Assembly: GCA_947044365.1 (NCBI GenBank)
Contig: OX345636.1
Coordinates: 7,398,001 to 7,462,000 of the forward strand
DNA: 64,000 bases
Origin: Petrosia ficiformis
Lineage: Eukaryota; Porifera; Demospongiae; Haplosclerida; Petrosiidae
Direction: 5' to 3'
A model generated the notes under the pieces. That model saw only the letters and a list, made by a program, of their open reading frames with translations, made no database searches and had not been told where the DNA came from. Position numbers and translations under genes: made by a program. This document shows positions 48,291-59,081 of this stretch, piece by piece (the stretch's first letter is position 1; every line of letters begins with the position of its first letter).

Positions 48291-50570
48291 ATAGTGTAAT
48301 ACCATATATACTCCAATTATTACATGCTTGGCTTAACATGAAGCTTTTAAACAATCATTATGTTGGTTTTAAAACATAGTCACATTACAATCCATTAGCA
48401 AAACTTTAATACGATGACAACTTGATGTTGGTATTATGAATATTAATCCTCTCAATAGGAGAGATGCATATCTGAACTGAATAATTTGAATTTACATAAT
48501 ACAAATTGTAATAGATATAATTTTATAAAGCTAGTCTATTATCAGAATAATAACTAAGTAACACTATATAATATTATTATCAGTATTTATAATATAGCTA
48601 AGTATTATAATAATATTTATAATAATACTGATATCAGCTTGTGTCTCTCTGGATTAAGATGATGAAGTCTATGCGAAATGTGTAAGTGTATTTTATTATA
48701 TTAGTCACATTTTATCACATCAGTTTTACATTATAGTTATGGAATTTGTGTGTGGCCTATTGTTGAAATATAACATGGTGGTGATATGACCGAGTCCACA
48801 AGATTATATGAAACATATTGGGTAAAATAGACTACATATGTACAATCCATAAGTGTTTATAACCTGCATGCCATTACTACATGTGTGATAACTCTATTAT
48901 CATAGTTAAGAACTTTGTCAGCATACTGGAAGTTATAAATTAGAAACTGATAAATACAGTTTGTATAACAATATTTGGAGGTTTTTAAGCACATGCTTGG
49001 TTTGTAGCACATATTTGCAAATAAGTACATACTGGTTACTGGTATTTTAGCTGACATTTAAGTGCATGCATCATATTATTAATAATTAATTTGCATTATA
49101 ATTATTATTAATTAATTTTGTGGGAGTGATCGCGTGTGCAGTACTCCTAGGAAAAGATACACAAAAGTAATAAAGGAAGCAAACATGTTTTTCACAAGCG
49201 CCAAGGACACTTTTCTAATATATAAACATCATGTGCACTAATGTGGGCGTGACTGAGAGTGTGGAAGTGTTGAAGCACATTAAACACATACTAAAATTTT
49301 TATGCATATTTCTTATCGCTTTTGTCAATAAGCGCATACACTTAAAATCCTGCAAATACAGTAACAACATAGTAACACGATATAAATTGATATTTTAAAT
49401 TTTTAATCTACATGTATTACATGTATTGATTTCATTTCTATATGTTCTGTAATTCAACTGAATGTTATAATATATATACACATGTACTATACAAACACAC
49501 TATACAAAATACACAAAACTTTTATTCAGTTTTCATGAAAATTAGTGTTAGCCTAAGGTCTTAGTCTTAAATTGTGATTATTAAAGTGTGTACATACAAT
49601 GTATTTTTAGTCAGTGACATGACCTGACTCTTGCATAGATGAAGGGTTAGGATATTGTATGTATGTACTAATAAAGTGTACTTATATCACTTTGGGTATG
49701 TCTGAAGCATATATAATTAGTGTGTGGTTCAGTAGTCTGTTAGTACACTAGTAAACACATTTCTACAATCTACAAAACTGTAATAGTATCTCATATATTA
49801 GGTATATCTTCACACAATCATTATATCAATAATATATATTATCAGCAAATGTCATATGTACATGTATGTCACTTCCTATGATCAAACGTTTTGCAACAAG
49901 ACAACTAATGTACAATGTACATGTACATGTATATGTATTTCCCTTGTACATAAAGATGAGGTCACACACCTGACTACATTGTGACTATATAGTAGAGCAT
50001 AACCTCACAATTCCATAGTCATACCATATACAACATTGTATTTAATATCATTGTTATATCATTAGTGTTATACAAGTACTACACTTAAATATTTTGTAGT
50101 TCATTCAACATAACTTGTTAATCATACTACGTACAAGATATATTCCTGTAATGGATGATGTAATATCCTCTTATACACACTTGTACTTTAATTTTGTGAA
50201 AGCCTACTTATGTTAGATAGGTATCTTCAGGGTTTGCTTACTCCATTTTTACCTATTCTGGTTTTGCCTACTAGCTAAATAAGTTATTACATTAAGAGCC
50301 ATTGTCATAGCTCAGTGCCTCCAACTAGAAATTACTCTTAGTGTTTATAATCTTAAGTATTGTTATGAAACTTTACGTACATGTATTTCAAAAATAAAAC
50401 ATGATGAATAACATATATACACTCAGTTATTCAGTACAGCTGGTCCAGAACTCCTGGTTGATGTAGTTGAAAGATTAGTCTACTTTCTAGCTGGTACACT
50501 GACATTAGTATCACTAACTGTAACACTACTAGCTGTAGACTCACTACTATAGGCTTTACTAGATCTGAGC
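48291..50570. other. intergenic with duplicated blocks, no gene seen
   Basis: 48295-48425 matches 57148-57270 (GTAATACCATATATACT...). 48440-48500 resembles 46985-47045. The remainder is AT-rich unique sequence. Confidence 0.55.
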
Positions 50571-51101
50571 TGCTACATGTATGATAAACCAGTACATGTA
50601 AGTGTATATACTGTACATGTAAAGGTGTTTAGTATTGATGTTGTACTGGTAGTGTATACATGTAAGTGTTGATACAAGTCACATGTACATGTATGATAAA
50701 CCAGTACATATAAGTGTATATACTGTACATGTAAAGGTGTTTAGTATTGATGTTATACTGGTAGTGTATACATGTAAGTGTTGATACAAGTCACATGTAC
50801 ATGTATGATAAACCAGTACATGTAAGTGTATATACAGTATGTCTCAATAAAAAGTTAACGTTGCGTTGTACAAAACGAAGTGTACAGCGATGTGAAGTAC
50901 GGTGTTTTTCAGGCTAAAACGCGTACTGCAGGGTTTCCAATTACTCGTTTTGTAAAACGATGGATCGTTTATACGGTAGGATGTCACGTGCACGTTGACA
51001 TGGACTCCACGTGCAACCAATCGTAGTATTGTCGTTGTAAGGTTGGTTTGGTCGTTTTTTTTCTCCCGTTGGAACGTCGTTTTTATTTGTTGTGGAGTAC
51101 A

Positions 51102-51528
51102 ATGTCTTTGAGAACAGCACTTAAAGTGTCAGGTAAGATGTTAAAATGTTGCTATTGTGATTTTAATCAATCATTCTTTAATAGCTGTATCATGTTTTTA
51201 ATATATATATTGGCCAGATGAAGATGCCCTATCTAGCAATGTTGTTTCTCCTAAAGAAAGTTTGGTGAAAGGACAGTGGCCAGATGAAGATGCCCTATCT
51301 AGCAATGTTGTTTCTCCTAAAGAAAGTTTGGTGAAAGGACAGTGGTGTAAGATAAAGGAAAGAAGGAAGATGTATGATGGGAAGATTGTGGTCTGTAGTC
51401 AAAGAGAAAATAATCTACTGAGCAGACTTGTTGTATCCACTGACTTAGAAAGTTACCTGAGTTGTATCATTGGAATTACAAAGTTATCATTGGAATTAGA
51501 AAATCACTTAAAAAATCACTTAATTTGA
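51102..51528 (+). CDS. two-exon cargo ORF with 22-residue tandem repeat, unknown
   Basis: Exon 1 (51102-51132) encodes MSLRTALKVS and ends at a GTAAGA donor in phase 1. Exon 2 (51218-51528) follows TTGGCCAG and restores the frame to DEDALSSNVVSPKESLVKGQ. A 66-bp (22-codon) unit is duplicated almost exactly (51211-51276 and 51277-51342). The frame continues CKIKERRKMYDGKIVV and ends at a TGA (51526-51528), about 113 residues in all. The duplicated unit begins upstream of the exon boundary, so the acceptor lies within the repeat. No family recognised. It could be a captured host fragment or a transposon accessory protein. Confidence 0.5.
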
Positions 51529-52202
51529 AAATCATTAAATTAAAGTTGTTGGTAATAAAATGTTAAATGTGATGGAAGTTTGGTAATCATGTTCAATACT
51601 AAATGTTTGGTAATCATGGTAAATGTTTGATAACCATGGAAATAAAATTTCAATAATAACTAATTGAAATAACATTATAAATGTTTGGTAACCATGGATA
51701 TATAATCACTAACAGTAGCAAGAAACTACATACAACTGAAAGTATTGTATTCATTTGAACTACAGATGTCTCGAGTAAGTCCTGCATAAAAAAATGTGCA
51801 AGATAATATTAATGATTAGTGAAATCTTTTGTGTATTTGGTAGCTTTTAAAAAAGCTGAACAGGGTGACTTAGCTTTGACAAAAGCTCTTTGTGAAGTAA
51901 GGAGGACCAACATTATGTTATAATAATTATTGCATTTTTATATAACAAATGTTTTATTATGGCCCACATGTCAAGACAGTAGTGCTGTCATCTCATGCAC
52001 AATGTAGACAGAGTGGTCTATATTTTAAAAAATATAGACCTCTATATACAATTATGAGCTTTTTAGTCAACTTCATTATGGGCTATATATGTTATATAAT
52101 ATATAGACTCACCACATCAAAGGGATGATGTCACCATCATACTAATACATATATTATATATATATAATTATAATAAATATATATATAAATTTAAACAATA
52201 TA

Positions 52203-52577
52203 CCTTGGTTTAGGACGAGGAGTCTCTAATATTTTCCTGCAATAAAATCGTCGATGGGCTTCTAGTTGAACTGTACACTCATCGGTAAATACAACGTTGT
52301 AAAATTCGTCATCCTTGTACTGCACAGCCCATTCCTATCTCTTCAGCTTGTTTACATCACGAATAAGCTGGCAGTAAGCGCTTCCTCTGAAAGTCCAGCC
52401 AAGAGAACTTCTACATCGAATCGACAAGTAATAACCTGAATGAAGCTGTCTCACGTGACCAAAACAATTGTAGCTACGGACGCACGTAGCAACGTTGTAG
52501 TAACGGAAAAACAACGATGGTGCCTTACGGTAACACAACGATTGACTGCGTATCGTAGAACGATCCGTTTTGTACAA
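52203..52577 (-). pseudogene. Tc1-like transposase fragment
   Basis: The minus-strand frame reads LGWTFRGSAYCQLIRDVNKL, then KR, an in-frame stop (TAG at about 52338), then EWAVQYKDDEFYNVVFTDEC and ETPRPKPR. FTDE carries the first catalytic Asp of Tc1-like DDE transposases. The next bases, AAGGTATAT, could be a donor or the truncation point. The remaining catalytic Asp and Glu are not found. Confidence 0.75.
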
Positions 52578-54064
52578 CGGAACGTTAACTTTTTATTGAG
52601 ACGTACTGTATTGTACATGTAAAGGTGTTTAGTATTGATGTTATACTGGTAGTGTATACATGTAAGTGTTGATACAAGTCACATGTACATGTATGATAAA
52701 CCAGTACATGTAAGTGTATATACTGTACATGTAAAGGTGTTTAGTATTGATGTTGTACTGGTAGTGTATACATGTAAGTGTTGATACAAGTCACATGTAC
52801 ATGTATGATAAACCAGTACATGTAAGTGTATATACTGTACATGTACATGTATAGGTGTTTAGTATTGATGTTATACTGGTAGTGTATACATGTAAGCGTT
52901 GATACAAGTCACATGTACATGTATGATAAACCAGTACATGTAAGTGTATATACTGTACATGTAAAGGTGTTTAGTATTGATGTTTTACTGGTAGTGTATA
53001 CATGTAAGTGTTGATACAAGTCACATGTACATGTATGATAAACCAGTACATGTAAGTGTATATACTGTACATGTACATGTATAGGTGTTTAGTATTGATG
53101 TTATACTGGTAGTGTATACATGTAAGCGTTGATACAAGTCACATGTACATGTATGATAAACCAGTACATGTAAGTGTATATACTGTACATGTAAAGGTGT
53201 TTAGTATTGATGTTGTACTGGTAGTGTATACATGTAAGTGTTGATACAAGTCACATGTACATGTATGATAAACCAGTACATGTAAGTGTATATACTGTAC
53301 ATGTACATGTATAGGTTTTAGTATTGATGTTATACTGGTAGTGTATACATGTAAGCGTTGATACAAGTCACATGTACATGTATGATAAACCAGTACATGT
53401 AAGTGTATATACTGTACATGTAAAGGTGTTTAGTATTGATGTTATACTGGTAGTGTATACATGTAAGTGTTGATACAAGTCACATGTACATGTACATGTA
53501 TGATAAACCAGTACATGTAAATGTATATACTGTACATGTAAAGGTGTTTAGTATTGATGTTGTACTGGTAGTGTATACATGTAAGTGTTGATACAAGTCA
53601 CATGTACATGTATGATAAACCAGTACATGTAAGTGTATATACTGTACATGTATAGGTGTTTAGTATTGATGTTATACTGGTAGTGTATACATGTAAGTGT
53701 TGATACAAGTCACATGTACATATATGATAAACCAGTACATGTAAGTGTATATACTGTACATGTAAAGGTGTTTAGTATTGATGTTGTACTGGTAGTGTAT
53801 ACATGTAAGTGTTGATACAAGTCACATGTACATGTATGATAAACCAGTACATGTAAGTGTATATACTGTACATGTACATGTACATGTATAGGTGTTTAGT
53901 ATTGATGTTGTACTGGTAGTGTATACATGTAAGTGTTGATACAAGTCACATGTACATGTATGATAAACCAGTACATGTAAGTGTATATACTGTACATGTA
54001 CATGTATAGGTGTTTAGTATTGATGTTGTACAGGTAGTGTATACATGTAAATGTTGATACAAGT

Positions 54065-54355
54065 CACATGTACATGTATATAAGTGTCACTTTGTTTGTA
54101 TATTACTTGCTACATGTTATTGATTAGGTGTAAGTGATCCAACAGTAGCTGCATTTGTCAGTATACATGCATGACTTACAGCTGGCAGTGAATAAAATTT
54201 CAGCAGTTGTATTCAATTTGTGGTTTATACATGTACATGTATGGTTGGTTTAATTTTACTGGACCATGTAGTTTTGGGCCAATATATAATTATATTTTAA
54301 ATAATGTTTACAAAGTGTTTTCTGAGCTTGCATGATATTGTAAACTTTATTTTGA
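54065..54355. repeat. segmental duplicate block, interrupted copy
   Basis: Matches 46151-46430 (AAGTGATCCAACAGTAGCTG, GGACCATGTAGTTTTGG). Its continuation resumes at 55908 after an inserted segment. Confidence 0.9.
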
Positions 54356-54362
54356 TTCCAAT

Positions 54363-54575
54363 AGCATCTCAGAAGACAAGAAAGTTCTTCGCAATAACTC
54401 CTTCATCAGCAATTCTCTTCAAAACTTCCTCCAAGCTCTCTAGGTACTGAGTAAGGGTAGATCCAGACACCAAAATATCATCAATGTAACAATGTGTCCT
54501 ATTTTGATTATAATCTGAGCTGGCTTGAAATGGGATTCCCTGATCAATGAACTGTGAGAAACACTAGCATAGTAA
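54363..54575 (-). pseudogene. Ty3/gypsy reverse transcriptase fragment 1 (inverted)
   Basis: The minus-strand reading gives FSQFIDQGIPFQ, then HCYIDDILVSGSTLTQYLES and LEEVLKRIADEGVIAKN. YIDD is the RT catalytic motif. It stops where the parent protein would continue with a KCxF segment. Confidence 0.85.
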
Positions 54576-54576
54576 G

Positions 54577-54731
54577 TGCAGATTTTTAACTAATAATGTA
54601 GAGTACTTAGGCTATGTAATAGATGAGAAGGGATTGCATTCCTCAGACAAAAAGCTTGAAGCTATTCGTAATGCCCCAGTACCCTAGAATGTGCAACAGA
54701 TGAGATTCCTGCTAGGGCTTGTCTACTACGA
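54577..54731 (+). pseudogene. Ty3/gypsy reverse transcriptase fragment 2
   Basis: The plus-strand reading gives CRFLTNNVEYLGYVIDEKGL and KKLEAIRNAPVP, a stop, then QQMRFLLGLVYY. It matches the RT C-terminal region that normally follows fragment 1 directly, but lies in the opposite orientation, head-to-head with it. Confidence 0.85.
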
Positions 54732-55287
54732 TTCAGGGCTGCATTTAGGGGGGGGGGGGGGCATTCGCCCTCCCTAGGGGGGCTCCTGCCCCCCCCTAGA
54801 CTTTCATGAGTGTGACGTAAAAGTAAATACCACATGCATAGTCAGCACACAGTTCAGCATTTCCATAATTTTCACCATTCAACACTTAGACCAGCTATAC
54901 AGATACATGAAAGAGATCAAAATCATTAATGATTACTGATTTTGATCTCTTTCATGTTATATCTGTATAGTCTAAGTCTTAAATGGTGCAATGCTGAACT
55001 GTGTCCTGACATTGCTGTAGTTTTCGTCATACAGAATGACTCTAGAGTAGATAATCAGGAAAGACATGGCTAGAAATTTCAACTGTTACAGAAAAATAAA
55101 CAAGTGTTTCCCAAAATGTCACACAAAGTCCCTTAGTTTGCCAATATGTGCGTACGGCACATGGTAACATCGTTGCCCCCCCTACGTTCTCAAAAGTCTC
55201 ATATTGCTCCCCTAGCTTCATTTTCTGTATGCAGCACTGACAATGGTAAATGTTTTCCCTAATCTGGCTTCAGTCCTATATCCCTTA
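54732..55287. repeat. foldback segment with G-run and long palindrome
   Basis: Starts with a run of about 15 G at 54748-54762 and CCCCCCCTAG words. 54842-55010 is an imperfect inverted repeat: GAAAGAGATCAAAATCA pairs with TGATTTTGATCTCTTTC, and the outer parts CACCATT...AATGGTG and GTTCAGCATT...AATGCTGAAC also pair. Confidence 0.75.
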
Positions 55288-55893
55288 TTAACTCTTACAG
55301 CACTGAGCTTGTTTTACAAATTACTTCCCATTTCCAACACTGGCGACTCTATTGCATATATTTTGGCCACCGTTCACTTTCTCTATCCCAATCTTGTCTC
55401 CTTTTCCAACGTGGAGCACTACTTCTACCAACTTGCTTACCGGTACTCGAAAGTCCCCAAGCGCTTTGTAGGATTAAATCAAATGCAGTGCTCTCCCTCT
55501 TTTGACTGGAACTGGGGCAAGCAAAATGACCCCACTGCATATTGGTATCAGCTACACCTACGATTTCAGGTTTTACAGCAAGGGAAATGCCTCAGGTACC
55601 CACCAGAGCACGTGGGCGGGGTCACTGAAACCACAATTTGCCTGGGCGGCAATGGGGATGCGCCCCCTTCGAACCCCCTCAAAACAGGGGGACACCCCAC
55701 TTTAAAATTCCCCCCGTACTCGTTATTTAGACCAAAGGGCGGCTGAAAAAGCAGCAATTTTTTAAGCCATTTTCATGGTCTTGTGCCTCACATCGATTAT
55801 AAGGATTTGGAGGGCTTCGTAATGCTAGGAACACACTCCGAACCATGTAGGGGTGAAACGTCACATATGTGACATCAGTGTTCTAAGGGCTAA
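55288..55893. mobile_element. TTAA-type (piggyBac-like?) non-autonomous element
   Basis: The left end TTAACTCTTACAGCACTGAG is mirrored by the right end, whose complement reads TTAGCCCTTAGAACACTGAT. The last 300 bp match (inverted) the element entering at 63728, whose end reads TTAACCCTTACAGCACTGAC. TTAA at the tip suggests piggyBac-type targeting (inference). The open frame at 55243-55746 spans the element boundary and GC-rich terminal repeats, and is not accepted as a gene. Confidence 0.6.
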
Positions 55894-55907
55894 GACTAGA
55901 TAGTAAG

Positions 55908-56265
55908 TAGAAGTAGACATCTGCTTGTGACCAAGCTATAAACACAGTCAAAACAAAATTGGTATCTAATCGATTACTCATATATTATGACAGTGACCTT
56001 CCATTACTATTAGCTACTGATGTTTCAGCTGATGTGCAGTGATTTCTCATGTATTTCCCAATGGTCTTTGTAAATATTAATTAATATAATTATATTGTAA
56101 ATAATTATGATTATATATTGGGCCAAATAGTGGTCTGGTGAAAACAATACCACCAGGAATAGTTGATATGTCCACACTATGTTTGTGAACTCATCAAATG
56201 TAATTTTTATCAAATGTTTACTATTTAGATGTTTTGTATAGTAAGCTCTATTTGGTTGTATTCAC
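55908..56265. repeat. segmental duplicate block, continued
   Basis: Matches 46450-46800 (CATCTGCTTGTGACCAAGCT, CCAATGGTCTTTGTAAATAT). Confidence 0.88.
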
Positions 56266-56455
56266 CTCATATACATGTACATGCTTCATGTAATAATTAG
56301 AGTATATATGGTATTATATTACATCAGGAGCGCATGATGGAAAAAGTAAGAGAGAAGGAGCGTGAAACTCCCACGCTTGAATACTGTTAATTAGGTATTT
56401 CTGTTGCATTCCCACGCTAGCAGATATACTATTTTTAGACACCATGTGATACAGC

Positions 56456-56601
56456 ATGGCTTCAAGAAGAATAGATTCGTCGTTATTAAACATCGAAAAA
56501 ACTTGCTACAAGATCTAGAAAGAGCTTCCCACAAGGATGTAGCAACAGAAGCAATCGATGGACTGCTTAATGGAGTTCAATTACAATTCAGTCAATCGTG
56601 A
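56456..56601 (+). pseudogene. left-TIR ORF, frameshifted
   Basis: Starts MASRRIDSSLLNIEKTCYKI and hits a stop. A +/-1 shift near 56500 opens a frame reading NLLQDLERASHKDVATEAI to a TGA at 56599-56601. The start codon context mirrors that of the minus-strand ORF at the other TIR. No family. Confidence 0.35.
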
Positions 56602-56669
56602 AAGGATTTTGTTGAAAATATTACTAGCAATTTGACCTGCAAACAATTATTGGAAAAGTGTTGATGCTT

Positions 56670-56954
56670 CTAGTGAAGGTACGTCTTTATCACATTAAAC
56701 TCAATCTCCGCAGTAATAGAAGTAGCTTCTAACAATCTATACTTCTCAGAACATTTAATAAAAGATTGAAGCTCATCCAACAAAGCTTTGGACTCGCCTC
56801 TGGTTAAAATAATTTTTTTACGTGTTTCTCTCACTGGAGTAACTTGTTTAGTCGTCTCTTGTTCTAAAAGGTTTTGAGCAGCTAGTCTAGGAGATTCTCT
56901 AGGAGTAACAACAGGCGGTATTGACACTCCTTTGGTCTTCTTTATTGACGCCAT
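56670..56954 (-). CDS. small ORF of the long-TIR element, unknown
   Basis: 94 codons starting MASIKKTKGVSIPPVVTPRE, with a basic, proline-rich first half (RETRKKIILTRGESK) and a helical second half (ALLDELQSFIKCSEKYRLLE). It starts within the right TIR. No family recognised; it may be a DNA-binding or capsid-like accessory, or a truncated host exon. Confidence 0.4.
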   Translation of the reverse strand: MASIKKTKGVSIPPVVTPRESPRLAAQNLLEQETTKQVTPVRETRKKIILTRGESKALLDELQSFIKCSEKYRLLEATSITAEIEFNVIKTYLH

Positions 56955-57144
56955 AACAGTTTCATGTGGTGTCTAAAAATAGTATATCCGCTAGTGTGGG
57001 AATGCAACAAAAATATCTAATTAACGGCATTCAATGCGTGGGAGTTTCACGCTCCTCTCTTACTTTTTTCCATCATGCGCTCCTGATTACATGTACAATA
57101 CTATAATAGAACCCTACCCCTGTCTAGAATACATACTAGATAGT

Positions 57145-57610
57145 GTAATACCATATATACTCTAATTATTTCATGCAGGCTTACATGAAGTTTTTAAACA
57201 TAATCATTGTGTTTGTTTCAAAACACAATCACATTATAATTCATGAACAAAATTTTAATATCATAACATTATTATGTACATTAATCCAGTGTTTTAACAT
57301 AGTGGTGCTGTCATAGAAATCAAAGGATATTTGTGATTTAATTACATTCCTTTGATCATGTCAAAGGGAAATGGCATTACATAGAGTGGTGCAGCACCTC
57401 TCTTCAACTCTTTTGCTAGAACCTTGCATTAATCTTCTCAATAGGAGAGATGTATATCTGAACTAACAATTTGAGTTTACATAATACAGAGTGAAACGTC
57501 ATTTCTAAATGAGGCTTTTAATTTGTGCTCTGAAGTGCCACATTAAGATTGATGGTTATGTATCACATGACATGTCACATGATTGTCTATAATTTTCATT
57601 ATGCTAGTAA
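57145..57610. repeat. segmental duplicate blocks, reordered
   Basis: 57148-57270 matches 48295-48425, and 57293-57610 matches 46840-47160. Relative to the other locus their order is switched. Confidence 0.85.
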
Positions 57611-57852
57611 TACTTATAATTATAATTCATAAAGCGGTGATATTGTACATGTAAGTTAATGATACACATGTACATGTATATGTAGTAGACATGACACATG
57701 TATAATATCTTCAGACAGATAAGAATAACTCAACATGGTATTATTATCAAAATTTATATAATTATTAATAAATATTCATTTCAGTATATTCATATGTAGT
57801 AATATGTTGTATAAGTTATATCAAGTAGTTTGAGACAGACATAGGGGGAAGC

Positions 57853-58385
57853 ACTTTAGAAAGTGCTTGAGCATAATCTGAAGTATACAGTAAAGTGCTT
57901 GAAGCTGTAAACTGCTCATATAGTTGAACAGGCGGAAGTGCTTTGAGCACAAACTGAAGCACCCTGAAAGTGGTTCAAGCATAATTTTAAGCACATTTCT
58001 AATTAAACAGCCCCAAAAAAGAAATTTCTAGTGAATTAGATTATTGTTACATTTTATAAACATTGTTTTTTGAAAAGTACTGTCTTTAATTTGTCATCAT
58101 TCAGTCCAAAACACCTTCCAGCTATGCTATAAAGTCATGATAATTACACATTTTAAAACTATCAGCCTGGTACATGTATATATTTAAAAGTAATTTATAA
58201 ACTGTTTTGAATCATTTCTACTTAACAAGCACTTAATTGTACTTCATAAGCACTTTTAATAAAACGTGCTTAAGCATAAGCACAAGCACTTTACCAAAAA
58301 GATGGTCAAGAGCACTTTCAAGCACTCCAAAAAATGTGCTCATAGCAGTTTTAAGTACAAGCACATTTGTGCTCACTCCATATTT
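57853..58385. repeat. foldback element of AAGTGCTT motifs
   Basis: The left part (57853-57990) has many AAGTGCTTGA and GAGCACAA words; the right part (58225-58385) has the same motifs in reverse complement (AAGCACTTTCAAGCACT, AGCACAAGCACTTT). The centre is unique. Resembles a TIR element with subterminal motif clusters; no target duplication seen. Confidence 0.7.
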
Positions 58386-58497
58386 GGTTTGAGATACATG
58401 TAGTCTTGTCTCCACTACCCACACTATTAACAAACAAAAGATATCTGGTGACTTTAATTGAATTTCTTGTCATTTGAAACTAACAAGTGTATATAGA

Positions 58498-58830
58498 GAA
58501 AAAAACATCCCTATGATTGCTTTACAAATTTAAGTGAAGATAAAAGAATGCTTTGTGATGTCCAGCATTCAGTAATCATGGCTGACTTTATCATGCCTGA
58601 AACACAACAGCATACTATAGTTATTATTCTGATTATCTACTCTGTTTACCTTTTAAAGAACTTTGTAGAACTTAAAGAATATATTTCAGGTAGGATAGCT
58701 AGCTATTTGTTCCAGTTTCTACATAAGCTACACAGTTTTCTTTCTGCTGGGATCTGTAGAGCTTGATCGCGCGTTCTTTTACGCGCCACGCCCATTAATT
58801 GACCGAGCCCCCGGGAAGATGTAACTTCCT
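58498..58830. repeat. dispersed repeat, inverted copy
   Basis: Reverse complement of the repeat at 43036-43400: ATCCCTATGATTGCTTTAC, GTGATGTCCAGCATTCAG, TAATCATGGCTGACTTTATC, then CCATTAATTGACCG. Confidence 0.8.
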
Positions 58831-59081
58831 TAACTACATATACAACGCATACTCGCGTAGGTGACACAAGGATCTATATTATTTATCAAACAATGTTTAC
58901 CATAGAAACAACGAATTCATACATTTTCAATTAGACATTCAAATCACGCACTATGACAATATTTTCCAGTATTATTATAGAGTCATATGACCGGAAGTTT
59001 TATTGCACGGAAAATCACCTGACCGGAAGTTTTATTGTATTGCGTGTCACATGCTGCTAAGTAAAATTGTGTAGAAAGAGA

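Larger units (their letters stand above)
50835..52608. mobile_element. Tc1/mariner-like transposon with cargo ORF
   Basis: A TIR of about 44 bp: CAGTATGTCTCAATAAAAAG at the left, and at the right end the complement of CAGTACGTCTCAATAAAAAG, with only a few mismatches over the whole length. TA flanks both sides. It is inserted into the 112-bp array. The right part encodes a decayed Tc1-like transposase fragment (minus strand). The left part carries a plus-strand two-exon ORF unrelated to transposases as far as I can see. Confidence 0.92.
50571..54075. repeat. 112-bp tandem array, split by a Tc1-like insertion
   Basis: Units contain GGTGTTTAGTATTGATGTT, GTAGTGTATACATGTAAGTG and TTGATACAAGTCACATGTAC. 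The period is 112 bp in short units and a few bases longer where CATGTACATGTA expands. About 15 copies occur in 50571-50834 and 52609-54075. A/B variants (TTGTACTG or TTATACTG; AAGTGTTG or AAGCGTTG) alternate over several units. The array is interrupted cleanly by a transposon at 50835-52608. Confidence 0.95.
56325..57085. mobile_element. long-TIR element with 7-bp target duplication
   Basis: TIRs of about 120 bp start CAGGAGCGCATGATGGAAAA on the left, with the complement on the right. ATTACAT flanks both ends (56318-56324 and 57086-57092). The TIRs extend into the start of an ORF, so both ends carry an ATGGC(T/G)TCAA(G/T)AAG start. Inserted in the segmental duplicate, absent from the copy at 46.8 kb. 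Confidence 0.88.

Noticed and set aside
55243..55746. 167-codon plus-strand frame as a gene
   Set aside because: It straddles the boundary of a TTAA-ended element and its second half is the GC-rich terminal repeat shared with 63.7-64.0 kb; no domain seen.
58548..58766. Plus-strand frame with a hydrophobic segment as a membrane peptide
   Set aside because: It lies in a dispersed repeat whose other copies (43.0-43.4 kb) do not keep the frame.
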